Source: a virus. From it: DNA of 26,170 bases. Both the position numbers and the translations under genes were made by a program. The stretch spans positions 1 through 26,170 of the IMG/VR virus record IMGVR_UViG_3300042141_000070; one strand, given 5' to 3'. This document shows, piece after piece, positions 1 through 5,488 of the stretch (the stretch's first letter is position 1; each line of letters starts with the position of its first letter). The notes under the pieces are model-generated. The model was not told the origin of the DNA. It worked only from the letters and a program-made list of their open reading frames with translations, and did no database searches.

Positions 1-210
1 TGTGCTGATTCTGACACTGTACCGCCGCGGCTCCCTCGGCTCGCTGTTTGTCTCTTTGAGACTAAACCCTTTGCGATTCGCTTTTTCATCTTTCCATTCC
101 AATCGTTCGAGTTTGCATCGCTCTTGTAATTCCTCTCGCCATCGCTGCTCCTGTTCCGGCGTCATTCTGTATCGACGACCCAACTTGTCGAACTCCTCAT
201 CGCTCATCAT
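1..210 (-). CDS. Charged hypothetical protein, cut by left window edge
   Basis: The frame is open from an ATG at 210 (a second ATG lies at 207) to the window edge, giving 70 residues without a stop, so the gene continues outside. It overlaps the csrA stop by 11-14 bases, and a GAGGAA ribosome binding site lies about 7 bases upstream of the first ATG, inside csrA. The visible protein is very rich in Glu, Arg and Lys (for example MTPEQEQRWREELQERC) and looks helical. It has no signal peptide or recognisable motif. I do not recognise the family. Its tight coupling to csrA suggests co-translation and is the only clue to its role. Confidence 0.6.
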   Translation of the reverse strand, partial: MMSDEEFDKLGRRYRMTPEQEQRWREELQERCKLERLEWKDEKANRKGFSLKETNSEPREPRRYSVRIST

Positions 211-367
211 GCTTGCGTTCCTCCATAAGTTCAGCCCGTACGACTCGCAGTTCACGCGGTGCATCGACACCAATTCTTACGTGTCCACTGCGGATCTCGA
301 CGACCGTGATTCGGATGTCGTCGCCAATCGTAATGACCTGACTTTCGCCACGTGACAGAACCAGCAT
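197..367 (-). CDS. csrA: CsrA/RsmA-family RNA-binding translational regulator
   Basis: This 56-residue protein matches CsrA along its whole length. It starts MLVLSRGESQVITIGDDI, has the VRIGVDAP core strand, and keeps Arg6, Arg31 and Arg44 at the positions where CsrA contacts RNA. CsrA family dimers bind GGA motifs in mRNA leaders and usually block translation. Residues beyond about 50 are shorter than in the E. coli protein (61 aa). The ATG at 367 is chosen over an upstream in-frame start because AAGGAGG lies 6 bases before it. That leader (CAAGGAGGATAAC) itself contains GGA motifs overlapping the ribosome binding site, so autoregulation is plausible. It sits in the small-gene operon with a further gene overlapping its 3' end. 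The family call is secure; its target, host or phage, is unknown. Confidence 0.93.
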   Translation of the reverse strand: MLVLSRGESQVITIGDDIRITVVEIRSGHVRIGVDAPRELRVVRAELMEERKHDER

Positions 368-469
368 GTTATCCTCCTTGAAAACGTTTGTTGAAAACCA
401 CCGGCGAATCATTCGCAGCGGAGATCAGCCGCCAGCGGACCTTGTGAGTGCTGCGATGGTTGTTGTGTT

Positions 470-922
470 CTATCGTGCGACCACCTTCGGGTCTGCCTGT
501 TTGCGTTCGGTCTTTGCCACCAGTTCGGACGATTCGGCCTTGACTCGCAGCATACTCAACTGCTGCGCCTGCTTGCAAATCGTCGCCGTGATTGCCTCAC
601 GCTGCGCGGGTGGCAGCTTGCTGGCGTCCACTGCCATCAATCGCCGATGTGCTCGCCGCATCAATCGCATGCCGTCGCGGAATCGCTTCGGATTGTAGTC
701 CGCCGCCTCTTCGTCCGTCAGAATAACCAGCCCTTCAGCCTGAATGCGGATGCTCAACTCGCGTTGATGCAGCTTTCGCAAGTGATTCTGAAGGTCTTGC
801 ATTGCTCGCAGCATCACCAGCTGGAAACCCACCGGGTCGCGTTGCTCGTTTGCGCTGTAGCCTATTGCCACTCTGTCCCGGCTGATGATGTCGCCGGGTT
901 TAAGATCGTCGCTGAATACCAT
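470..922 (-). CDS. Hypothetical phage protein, 150 aa
   Basis: This is the first gene after the pentamer repeat array. The ATG at 922 has a good ribosome binding site (GGAG, 7 bases away). The N-terminus (about residues 1-35) contains DLKPGDIISRDRVAIGY, which looks like a small beta domain. The rest is helical, basic and Arg-rich, with a Met/Arg-rich stretch near residues 84-95 (GMRLMRRAHRRLM). There is no signal peptide or transmembrane segment. I do not recognise the family. The 102 bases between its stop and csrA hold no convincing gene. Its translation starts directly downstream of the repeat array, so any effect of that RNA on translation would act here first. Confidence 0.75.
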   Translation of the reverse strand: MVFSDDLKPGDIISRDRVAIGYSANEQRDPVGFQLVMLRAMQDLQNHLRKLHQRELSIRIQAEGLVILTDEEAADYNPKRFRDGMRLMRRAHRRLMAVDASKLPPAQREAITATICKQAQQLSMLRVKAESSELVAKTERKQADPKVVAR

Positions 923-1015
923 CTGTCGCTCCTATAAAAACCTTGCCTTGCCAGACCTCGCCAAACTCGACCAATCCAAGCCAATCCACGCCTGACCAGA
1001 TCACACCTTGCCATG

Positions 1016-1046
1016 ACATTCGCGTAACGCCACCAACTCAAAGAGT
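1016..1046 (-). repeat. Array spacer element, copy 1 (31 nt)
   Basis: This conserved element lies between pentamer blocks 1 and 2. On the minus strand it begins ACTCTTTGAGT (a small inverted repeat), then carries TGGTGGCG, and ends ACGCGAATGT. It is one base shorter than copy 3 (1227-1258) and otherwise identical to it. Confidence 0.9.
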
Positions 1047-1126
1047 CCTCGCCTCGCCGTGCCTTGCCTCGCCGTGCCTTGCCTCTCCTCGCCGAGCCTC
1101 GCCGGACCATGCCACACCACGCCTTA

Positions 1127-1161
1127 ATAATTCACGGAAACCGCCACCAACTCAGAAAAGT
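1127..1161 (-). repeat. Array spacer element, copy 2 (35 nt, divergent)
   Basis: This is the divergent middle copy between pentamer blocks 2 and 3. It keeps the 13-nt core TGAGTTGGTGGCG shared by all three copies. Its flanks differ: ACTTTTC before the core, and GTTTCCGTGAATTAT after it. Confidence 0.88.
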
Positions 1162-1226
1162 CCTCGCCATGCCTTGCCAATCCTTGCCCTGCCGAGCCAT
1201 GCGTCGCCGAACCGCGGCCCGCCTTG

Positions 1227-1258
1227 ACATTCGCGTAACCGCCACCAACTCAAAGAGT
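1227..1258 (-). repeat. Array spacer element, copy 3 (32 nt)
   Basis: This copy lies between pentamer blocks 3 and 4 and differs from copy 1 by a single inserted base after the core. All three copies are preceded on the minus strand by AGG and then begin with ACT, which creates an AGGACT junction each time. Confidence 0.9.
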
Positions 1259-1319
1259 CCTTGTCTTGCCTCGCCAAGCCAAGCCGTGCCCTGCCCAGAC
1301 CTGCCCCGCCCAGCCCTGA

Positions 1320-1889
1320 CTACTCAAACGCCGTGACCTCAAACCGTCCAAATTTTGGCCGATAGTCGCACAGTCCGACCTGACGGCCAGCGTCATCAAT
1401 TGCCGTCCGCAGCTGCTCAATCGTGATTTGATCTTCAGCCCAATGCACGGTAAAGGTTGCTGACCACTGATTGAATCGCGGTCTGGTCCGCATCACTCGT
1501 GCCTGCCCGACCTTGACGCCTCGAACGTCTGCGTACGTGTCGGCCTTTTCCCACAACGCCGCCGGTGTCAGCTGTTCGCCGTACTCCAGAACCGCCGCAT
1601 CCCAAACGCTCATTGCAGCTTTGAAGGCCTTGCCCAGTTTGGCTTTCTTTGCCCCTTCCACCAGTGCGGACTCAATCACTTCTGACGGCAGAATCACCCG
1701 CTGTTTGTCGTCCAGATACAGCCCAGCCAGAAATTCCAACCGCTGCAGTTCCATGTGGTGTTCGTCCGTCTTTGTCCTGACGGATGTGATCTTTTTCATC
1801 TCCTTCGCCAGCGGATTCAGTGGGTTTGCCAGCTGTCCGTTGTGCATCAAAATCGGTGCAATGCCAGTGATTGTAATCGTCGTTTCCAT
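1320..1889 (-). CDS. Conserved phage protein of unknown function, 189 aa
   Basis: The protein starts METTITITGIAPILMHNGQ and contains DPLN-type text (ANPLNPLAKEMKK), LPSEVIESALVEGAKKAK near residue 80, a VGQARVMRTRP segment, and a C-terminal YRPKFGRFEV. I recall this pattern from phage proteins annotated only as hypothetical, but I cannot name a function. The ATG at 1889 is preferred to an in-frame ATG at 1922. GAGGGGAA lies 6 bases before 1889, whereas the 1922 start has no ribosome binding site, and the conserved text starts right after 1889. There are no transmembrane segments. It follows the winged-helix gene. Its stop codon is one base from the pentamer array, so the array forms its 3' untranslated region. 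Confidence 0.85.
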   Translation of the reverse strand: METTITITGIAPILMHNGQLANPLNPLAKEMKKITSVRTKTDEHHMELQRLEFLAGLYLDDKQRVILPSEVIESALVEGAKKAKLGKAFKAAMSVWDAAVLEYGEQLTPAALWEKADTYADVRGVKVGQARVMRTRPRFNQWSATFTVHWAEDQITIEQLRTAIDDAGRQVGLCDYRPKFGRFEVTAFE

Positions 1890-1918
1890 CGTCACTTCCC
1901 CTCGTAAAAAAATGGTAC

Positions 1919-2170
1919 TCACTCATGCCGAAAAATCGCCCGCGCTCGCGGGCAGTAGTACGTTGCCTGTTTGCCCGGCTCGCCCGTGCGAACCACACCG
2001 GACCCCAGACACTCTAAATCGCTGAAATCCCTCAAAAACTGCCTTTCATTCGGATATTCCAATGCCTTGCGGCATTCGGCTTTCGTCCTCCTTCCCGTAC
2101 ACAAAAACAACTCCAGACGACTCAGCCGCAGCAGAATCTGGATTCGTGGTGGTGTGGTGTACGTCCTCAC
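1919..2170 (-). CDS. Small winged-helix DNA-binding protein (probable)
   Basis: This 83-residue basic protein has a layout like a winged-helix repressor. A first helix is RIQILLRLSRLELFL (residues 9-23). A helix-turn-helix follows, with TKAECRKAL (29-37) and a likely recognition helix ERQFLRDFSDLECLG (42-56). The wing is GVVRTGEPGKQATYYC. The GTG start at 2170 overlaps the stop of the PEP-CTERM gene by 4 bases (GTGA), with GGAGGG about 8 bases upstream. The fold is inferred from the pattern, not from a close match. Its place between the PEP-CTERM gene and the conserved 189-aa gene makes local transcriptional control possible but unproven. Confidence 0.72.
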   Translation of the reverse strand: MRTYTTPPRIQILLRLSRLELFLCTGRRTKAECRKALEYPNERQFLRDFSDLECLGSGVVRTGEPGKQATYYCPRARAIFRHE

Positions 2171-2961
2171 GCCTTAGCCCTCCGTCTGTGGACCACAAAC
2201 CACGCCAGCCCAGCCCCACACGCCAGCCACGTTGACGGCTCCGGGACTGCCGCAAACTTCCGTTGCCCGGCAAACGCGCCCTCGGATGTCAGCAGTAACT
2301 CACCCACGGTAAAACTGGCAGGCGTCCCCGGAATTGGCGTCTGGTCCAGCTGCGTGATCGACAGCCAACCGGACCCAGCAAAAAACGTGTCCGGCTCCGG
2401 CCCGTCAAACTGATCAGCGTATGAATGCCAGACGAACGGAACGTAAATTTCGTGATGCCCGATCGGTATGACGGTTGACTGCCGCAGGTGTCCCACGCTC
2501 AGCATCGTCTCGGCTGTGCCCAATGCCGTTTCTCCGTAGGTGTAGGTCCTGATGAATCCATCATCATCGCCGAAAAACAACAAACCCTGACTGGTCAATC
2601 CGCCCACCTGATCCGAGTACGACCCGAATTCGAGATACGGCCCCAGCCCTGACCACGGTTCCGGCTGCTGAAGGGTAATCCAGCCCAGCGGATTGCCATG
2701 TCCTGCCAGACCGCTGCCGACCTCTGGCGTGAACCCTCCCGACTCTGGCCAGACCTGCTGGTTGTAGGTGTCGATCTGCAGGATGATGTCGCCCCGTGCG
2801 CTCAACCCGGCGCACAGCCAAATCAGGGCCCCAATCACCAGACACAGCCAATCCAGCGGACTCGGCCACCATGTATTGCTGCACCACAATCGACGGCACA
2901 TTAGGCGGACTCGATGCCGCATTTCACGCGGCAATGCGTGCGATCGTCTGCGTCTGCTCAT
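2167..2961 (-). CDS. Secreted PEP-CTERM/exosortase-sorted protein encoded in phage operon
   Basis: This 264-residue protein has an Arg-rich N-terminus (residues 1-25), a hydrophobic segment PLDWLCLVIGALIWLCAG (35-52) that can serve as signal sequence, and an ectodomain of about 185 residues. The ectodomain is rich in Gly, Tyr, Trp and Phe (for example EIYVPFVWHSYADQFDG at 171-187). The C-terminus is a textbook PEP-CTERM signal: VPEPSTW (239-245), a hydrophobic helix (about 246-258), then HRRRAKA. In PEP-CTERM/EpsH systems such proteins are cut and anchored or exported by exosortase, known from planctomycetes and several proteobacteria. The ATG at 2961 is chosen because it overlaps the preceding stop by 4 bases (ATGA) and has GGAGGG upstream; Met21 is a possible alternative. 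It is chained by overlaps to phage genes on both sides, so it belongs to the phage operon. Confidence 0.88.
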   Translation of the reverse strand: MSRRRRSHALPREMRHRVRLMCRRLWCSNTWWPSPLDWLCLVIGALIWLCAGLSARGDIILQIDTYNQQVWPESGGFTPEVGSGLAGHGNPLGWITLQQPEPWSGLGPYLEFGSYSDQVGGLTSQGLLFFGDDDGFIRTYTYGETALGTAETMLSVGHLRQSTVIPIGHHEIYVPFVWHSYADQFDGPEPDTFFAGSGWLSITQLDQTPIPGTPASFTVGELLLTSEGAFAGQRKFAAVPEPSTWLACGAGLAWFVVHRRRAKA

Positions 2962-3473
2962 CGTCCTCGCCCTCCTGCCAGTGCCTTGATTGTCAACAGA
3001 AACGCCGCCTTCATGCCCTCGGCGTGGTGGTCCATTGCTCTGGCGTTTGCTCGCCATTCTTGCGATTCCTGCCGTGCCTCGTCCAGCTGCTGCTGCAGCT
3101 GCTCAACCTCCGACCGCAGTTTCTGCGCTGCGGTGAATTCGCGATAACAGTCGGACTGCAGCCGATCGATCTCGGCTTGCTGAATATTCGACTGTTCCTC
3201 GGCGTCCGTCGCTGCGACACGCCATGTCTCGGCCTGCTGCAGTTCTGCCTTCAGTCGATCAATCTCGGCTGACTGGTCTGCCGTCCAGAATGGCCCAAGA
3301 TACTCGACCAGATCTGGGTTGGACTGTCGCCCAGCACTAAATTTGCCGTCGTCATGCACGTGGTACATGCCGTCGGTCCATTGCTGCCCGTTTAGCGGAT
3401 CGCATTGCGTTACCACAACACGCTGCCCTGATCGATTCCGCCACACACCCTCACGCACCTGAATGTCGGTCAT
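2958..3473 (-). CDS. Hypothetical protein with N-terminal beta domain and coiled coil
   Basis: Residues 1-62 form a probable beta-rich domain (WRNRSGQRVVVTQCDPLNG, then W-x-DG-x-Y-H-V, DGKFSAGR and DLVEYLGP). Residues about 65-145 form a long coiled coil with repeated EIDRLKAELQQAE-like heptads and EVEQLQQQLDEARQE. The tail is short and basic. There is no signal peptide or transmembrane helix. ATG at 3473 overlaps the previous stop by 4 bases. It lies directly downstream of one copy of a 64-bp duplicated segment, which supplies its ribosome binding region (GGGGAG). The domain pair suggests an oligomeric accessory protein, but I cannot name a function. Confidence 0.75.
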   Translation of the reverse strand: MTDIQVREGVWRNRSGQRVVVTQCDPLNGQQWTDGMYHVHDDGKFSAGRQSNPDLVEYLGPFWTADQSAEIDRLKAELQQAETWRVAATDAEEQSNIQQAEIDRLQSDCYREFTAAQKLRSEVEQLQQQLDEARQESQEWRANARAMDHHAEGMKAAFLLTIKALAGGRGR

Positions 3474-3937
3474 ACTCCCCGCCCTCCGTTATCGCCTCTG
3501 ACCCGTCGCTGCTGCTGCTGTGGTCGACCACCGACCACCGTATGTGGCAGATTCCGCGCGTAAATCCATTCCTCCGCCGGCGGGTCGTTCGCCTCAACTG
3601 GCTCCGGAAATTGCCCCACACTTAACCGCATTGGCACCGCTTCCACGTTGAGCGGAGGACTAAGCGGAAAATACGCCCACCATTTTGCGTTGTGCCGAGA
3701 TAACGCCTCTCTTGTTTGCTGCCATTGCTCCTCGTCTGTGAGCACCTCGCTAAGTGGCGTGCGAAGATCCAAAACGTTCACGTATCCGCGATGGTCTGCA
3801 ATGAGTATCAAATAGCCGGGCACTGGAAAGGTTTGCGACGCCTCTGTCCATGTAACGCGACTCAGCCATCGTGATCCATCTTGCGAACACGTTTTACCAC
3901 ACGGCAACCGCCCTTCGCATGGTCTTTTCGCTATCAC
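3470..3937 (-). CDS. Hypothetical protein, weakly DUF551-like, 155 aa
   Basis: The GTG start at 3937 overlaps the preceding stop by 4 bases, with GAGGGCGGGGA just upstream. The region from about residue 23 (RWLSRVTWTEASQTFPVPG) through LILIADHRGYVNVLDL to AKWWAYFPLSPPLN resembles the layout of DUF551-type phage proteins. Those begin with a Trp-containing strand, continue with a hydrophobic strand, and end in a W-x-P-L-P-x-P-P box. The match is loose, so this is a suggestion only. The last 20 or so residues (QQQQRRVRGDNGGRGV) are nearly the same as the end of the neighbouring membrane protein, because both 3' ends lie in a duplicated DNA segment. Confidence 0.7.
   Translation of the reverse strand: MIAKRPCEGRLPCGKTCSQDGSRWLSRVTWTEASQTFPVPGYLILIADHRGYVNVLDLRTPLSEVLTDEEQWQQTREALSRHNAKWWAYFPLSPPLNVEAVPMRLSVGQFPEPVEANDPPAEEWIYARNLPHTVVGGRPQQQQRRVRGDNGGRGV
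3476..3539. repeat. 64-bp direct repeat, copy A
   Basis: An ungapped alignment with 3940-4003 gives 56 of 64 identical bases. This copy encodes the C-terminal end of the 155-aa protein (RRVRGDNGGRG) and carries the ribosome binding region of the next gene. Most mismatches lie in the CTG-rich middle. Confidence 0.88.
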
Positions 3938-4128
3938 TGTCCCCGCCCTCCGTTATCCCCTCTGACCCGTCGTGCTGGCTGCTGTAGACGACCACCGACC
4001 ACCAGACGCGCCAGCAGATCCATCAGACACACCATCAGCACCAGCCCAAAAGCCCCCACGAAACACCCGCACACGAATCCGAATTGTGCGTCGTGGTTCC
4101 AGATGTCTGCCCAGCTGTAACCGCTCAT
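3934..4128 (-). CDS. Small single-pass membrane protein, 64 aa
   Basis: ATG at 4128 overlaps the upstream stop by 4 bases and has GGAGGG 6 bases before it, which selects it over an upstream in-frame codon. A hydrophobic segment FGFVCGCFVGAFGLVLMVC (about residues 16-34) is a clear transmembrane helix. It is followed by a basic C-terminal tail (RRVRGDNGGRGQ) that shares its sequence with the next protein's tail through the 64-bp DNA duplication. Small membrane proteins in phage accessory regions often act in exclusion or lysis control, but nothing here decides this. Confidence 0.75.
   Translation of the reverse strand: MSGYSWADIWNHDAQFGFVCGCFVGAFGLVLMVCLMDLLARLVVGGRLQQPARRVRGDNGGRGQ
3940..4003. 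repeat. 64-bp direct repeat, copy B
   Basis: This is the partner of 3476-3539 (8 mismatches in 64). It encodes the C-terminal tail of the small membrane protein and the translation start region of the 155-aa gene. Both copies therefore sit at the same kind of gene junction. Confidence 0.88.
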
Positions 4129-4346
4129 GACTTGCCCTCCCGCAATCGGACGCACCCCAACGCATCACTGAGCAGTTCATATCGCAGGTCATCTGCAGCT
4201 GCGACATCGCCTGTCAAATCGCCGTCTGCATCAACGATCGGATACCATCCCCAGCAGCAGGGACAGGTTTCCGCCAGTTCAACTGTCATGTGCTCGCCTT
4301 GATGCTCATCCAGCCATGCCTGCAATTCGTCTCGCTCTGTAGCCAT
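4125..4346 (-). CDS. Hypothetical 73-aa acidic protein with CPCC motif
   Basis: ATG at 4346 follows GAGGGGAC by about 6 bases, so it is preferred to an in-frame start five codons earlier. The protein starts MATERDELQAWLDEHQGEH and has a TCPCCWGW cysteine cluster near residues 27-34. It continues with Asp-rich DADGDLTGDVAAADDLRYELL. Only one C-x-C-C cluster is present, so a full zinc finger is not supported. No transmembrane segment is seen. It is the first gene downstream of the terminator at 4377-4405 and has no obvious promoter of its own. It probably relies on read-through. The family is unrecognised. Confidence 0.7.
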   Translation of the reverse strand: MATERDELQAWLDEHQGEHMTVELAETCPCCWGWYPIVDADGDLTGDVAAADDLRYELLSDALGCVRLREGKS

Positions 4347-4376
4347 GTCCCGTCCCCTCAATCAAATCGTTCCGCA

Positions 4377-4405
4377 GAAAAACCCCGCCGCACCATGCGA
4401 GCGGG
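4377..4405 (-). terminator. Rho-independent terminator of the 52-aa gene
   Basis: On the minus strand, CCCGC-T-CGC pairs with GCG-GCGGG (8 pairs, one bulged T, 5-nt loop ATGGT) and is followed directly by GTTTTTC. It starts 14 bases after the stop codon of the gene at 4419-4577. Confidence 0.75.
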
Positions 4406-4418
4406 AACGTTCACTAGA

Positions 4419-4577
4419 TCAGACAAATTTTATCTCGACAACATATCCTTCGTTCAGCAGGAATTCGATGTCGCCTGTTCCGCTCCACGCCTGCGCAGTA
4501 GCATTGAACACAAATCCACGCTTCTTCAAAAACTTGACAGAGTACGAAAAATCTTTGTTGGTCACTGTGACAGTCAT
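4419..4577 (-). CDS. Small protein in its own promoter-terminator unit, 52 aa
   Basis: The ATG at 4577 is 7 bases from GAGGG and is the best placed start. An ATG at 4583 and a GTG at 4604 are in frame but badly spaced. The protein reads MTVTVTNKDFSYSVKFLKK and continues RGFVFNATAQAWSGTGDIEFLL, ending in an alternating hydrophobic EGYVVEIKFV. The pattern of a Lys-rich turn, then GF-x-F-N and a-x-AW, recalls small phage proteins of unknown role with an LkxxGFxWn...kaW pattern. It has a sigma70-like promoter 67 bases upstream and its own terminator downstream, so it can be transcribed when its neighbours are silent. Confidence 0.72.
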   Translation of the reverse strand: MTVTVTNKDFSYSVKFLKKRGFVFNATAQAWSGTGDIEFLLNEGYVVEIKFV

Positions 4578-4643
4578 CGTCATTCCCTCGTGTTCGGTCG
4601 TCACTCAATCCCGCGTGTCACACTTTGCGACTCGCATGGTGGG

Positions 4644-4672
4644 ATAGTACGTGTATCGTCACATTGTGTCAA
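4644..4672 (-). promoter_or_regulatory. Sigma70-like promoter for the 52-aa gene
   Basis: On the minus strand a consensus -35 TTGACA (4672-4667) is separated by exactly 17 bases from a -10 TACTAT (4649-4644). It lies about 40 bases past the methyltransferase stop and reads toward the gene starting at 4577. A TTTCCGAAAA motif lies about 15 bases upstream of the -35. Confidence 0.7.
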
Positions 4673-4711
4673 TACCTTGAAGAAAGATTTTCGGAAAATA
4701 ATTCCAGTTCG

Positions 4712-5488
4712 TCAAAACAGCACCCCCTGCCGCAGTCGCTCGCGTGCAATCTCGCAATACTCCGGATTGATTTCGATCCCCAGATATTGCCTGCCCATCA
4801 GCTTTGCCATTTTTGCAGTGGTGCCGCTGCCGGAAAACGGATCGAGAACCAGATCGCCTTCGTTTGACCACGAAAGAATGTGGTCGCGGGCAAGTGCTTC
4901 GGGGAAGATCGCGGGATGCTTTCCTGTGCTGTCGCTCTCTTGGTTGACATAATACCCCCATACATTTCCGGGCACACACTCAGCCGGAACATGGCCGAGT
5001 GTGTGCTTTGGTTGCAAGTCGTCCCTACCTCCGTTTCTCATCGTGCCGCCACGTAGCTTCCCAGCGCTTGCCGCCTTTACCTTGATCGCATTCCATGTGT
5101 TCGGCTTTCCTCGCGATATGACAAACACAAACTCAAACGCCTGCTCATAGCGGCCGTGATTCAACGGCGGTGGATTCAGTCGCTCGTAGATCATCGTATC
5201 ATGCAACCTAAACCCGATCTCCATAAACCTGAGTGCCTGCCGGAATGATGTCCCTGTCTCGCTGCCGTCAACAGTCGCATCGTTCACCACCCAGACCACC
5301 ACACCTCCGGGTTTCGTGACTCGCCACAACTGCTGTGCCACGCCTTCGAAGTCCCACGAATGCCCGCCGTAGGTCCGCAGATTGTCATATGGCGGGCTGG
5401 TGACTGTCAGGTCAATACACGCATCCGGCAGCGTCCGCAGCGTGTCCACGTTGTCTCCGCAGATGATTTGATTGACTGGTACCGTCAC
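4712..5488 (-). CDS. Beta-class DNA methyltransferase (N4-cytosine or N6-adenine)
   Basis: This 258-residue protein has catalytic motif IV TSPPYDNLRTYGG (from residue 30) near the N-terminus. The AdoMet-binding motif I DPFSGSGTTAKMAKLMGRQY (from residue 216) is near the C-terminus, followed by LGIEINPEYCEIARERL. This circular order is the beta class. SPPY is typical of N4-cytosine enzymes but also occurs in adenine enzymes, so the base is undecided. The start GTG at 5488 overlaps the previous stop by 4 bases and has GGAGGG before it. No restriction endonuclease gene is adjacent, so this is probably an orphan phage enzyme that marks phage DNA against host restriction. It is complete, with no missing motif seen. 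Confidence 0.92.
   Translation of the reverse strand: MTVPVNQIICGDNVDTLRTLPDACIDLTVTSPPYDNLRTYGGHSWDFEGVAQQLWRVTKPGGVVVWVVNDATVDGSETGTSFRQALRFMEIGFRLHDTMIYERLNPPPLNHGRYEQAFEFVFVISRGKPNTWNAIKVKAASAGKLRGGTMRNGGRDDLQPKHTLGHVPAECVPGNVWGYYVNQESDSTGKHPAIFPEALARDHILSWSNEGDLVLDPFSGSGTTAKMAKLMGRQYLGIEINPEYCEIARERLRQGVLF

Larger units (their letters stand above)
941..1318 (-). repeat. In-register degenerate pentamer array in four blocks with three conserved spacers
   Basis: This is a 378-bp non-coding element filling the otherwise gene-free stretch 923-1319. On the plus strand it is built from CCNNG-like pentamers in exact 5-nt steps: block 1 at 941-1015 (15 units), block 2 at 1047-1126 (16), block 3 at 1162-1226 (13) and block 4 at 1259-1318 (12). 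Of the 56 pentamers, 50 begin with CC and 42 end in G, while positions 3 and 4 vary freely. On the transcribed strand the units read CNNGG. Blocks are separated by three related 31-35 nt elements. The array begins 1 base after the stop codon of the upstream gene and ends about 18 bases before the next ATG. Reading frames through it (ARRGK-type repeats) are artefacts of the 5-nt period. Function is unknown. Confidence 0.95.

Noticed and set aside
369-578. 69-aa frame between the 150-aa gene and csrA
   Set aside because: Most of it overlaps the 150-aa gene, and no start codon with a ribosome binding site lies in the free 102 bases.
862-1110. Frame encoding ARRGKARRGKARRG-type repeats in the pentamer array
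   Set aside because: A 5-nt period creates a 5-residue period in every frame (15 nt). There is no ribosome binding site, and the frame overlaps the real start of the gene at 922.
941-1318. CRISPR array
   Set aside because: The conserved elements (31-35 nt) are separated by degenerate pentamers and not by unique spacers, and no cas genes are visible.
941-1318. Variable region of a diversity-generating retroelement
   Set aside because: Variation is not limited to adenine-derived sites, no template copy is seen, and no reverse transcriptase is in the window.
4712-5488. Restriction-modification system
   Set aside because: Only the methyltransferase is present; neither neighbouring gene shows a nuclease motif.
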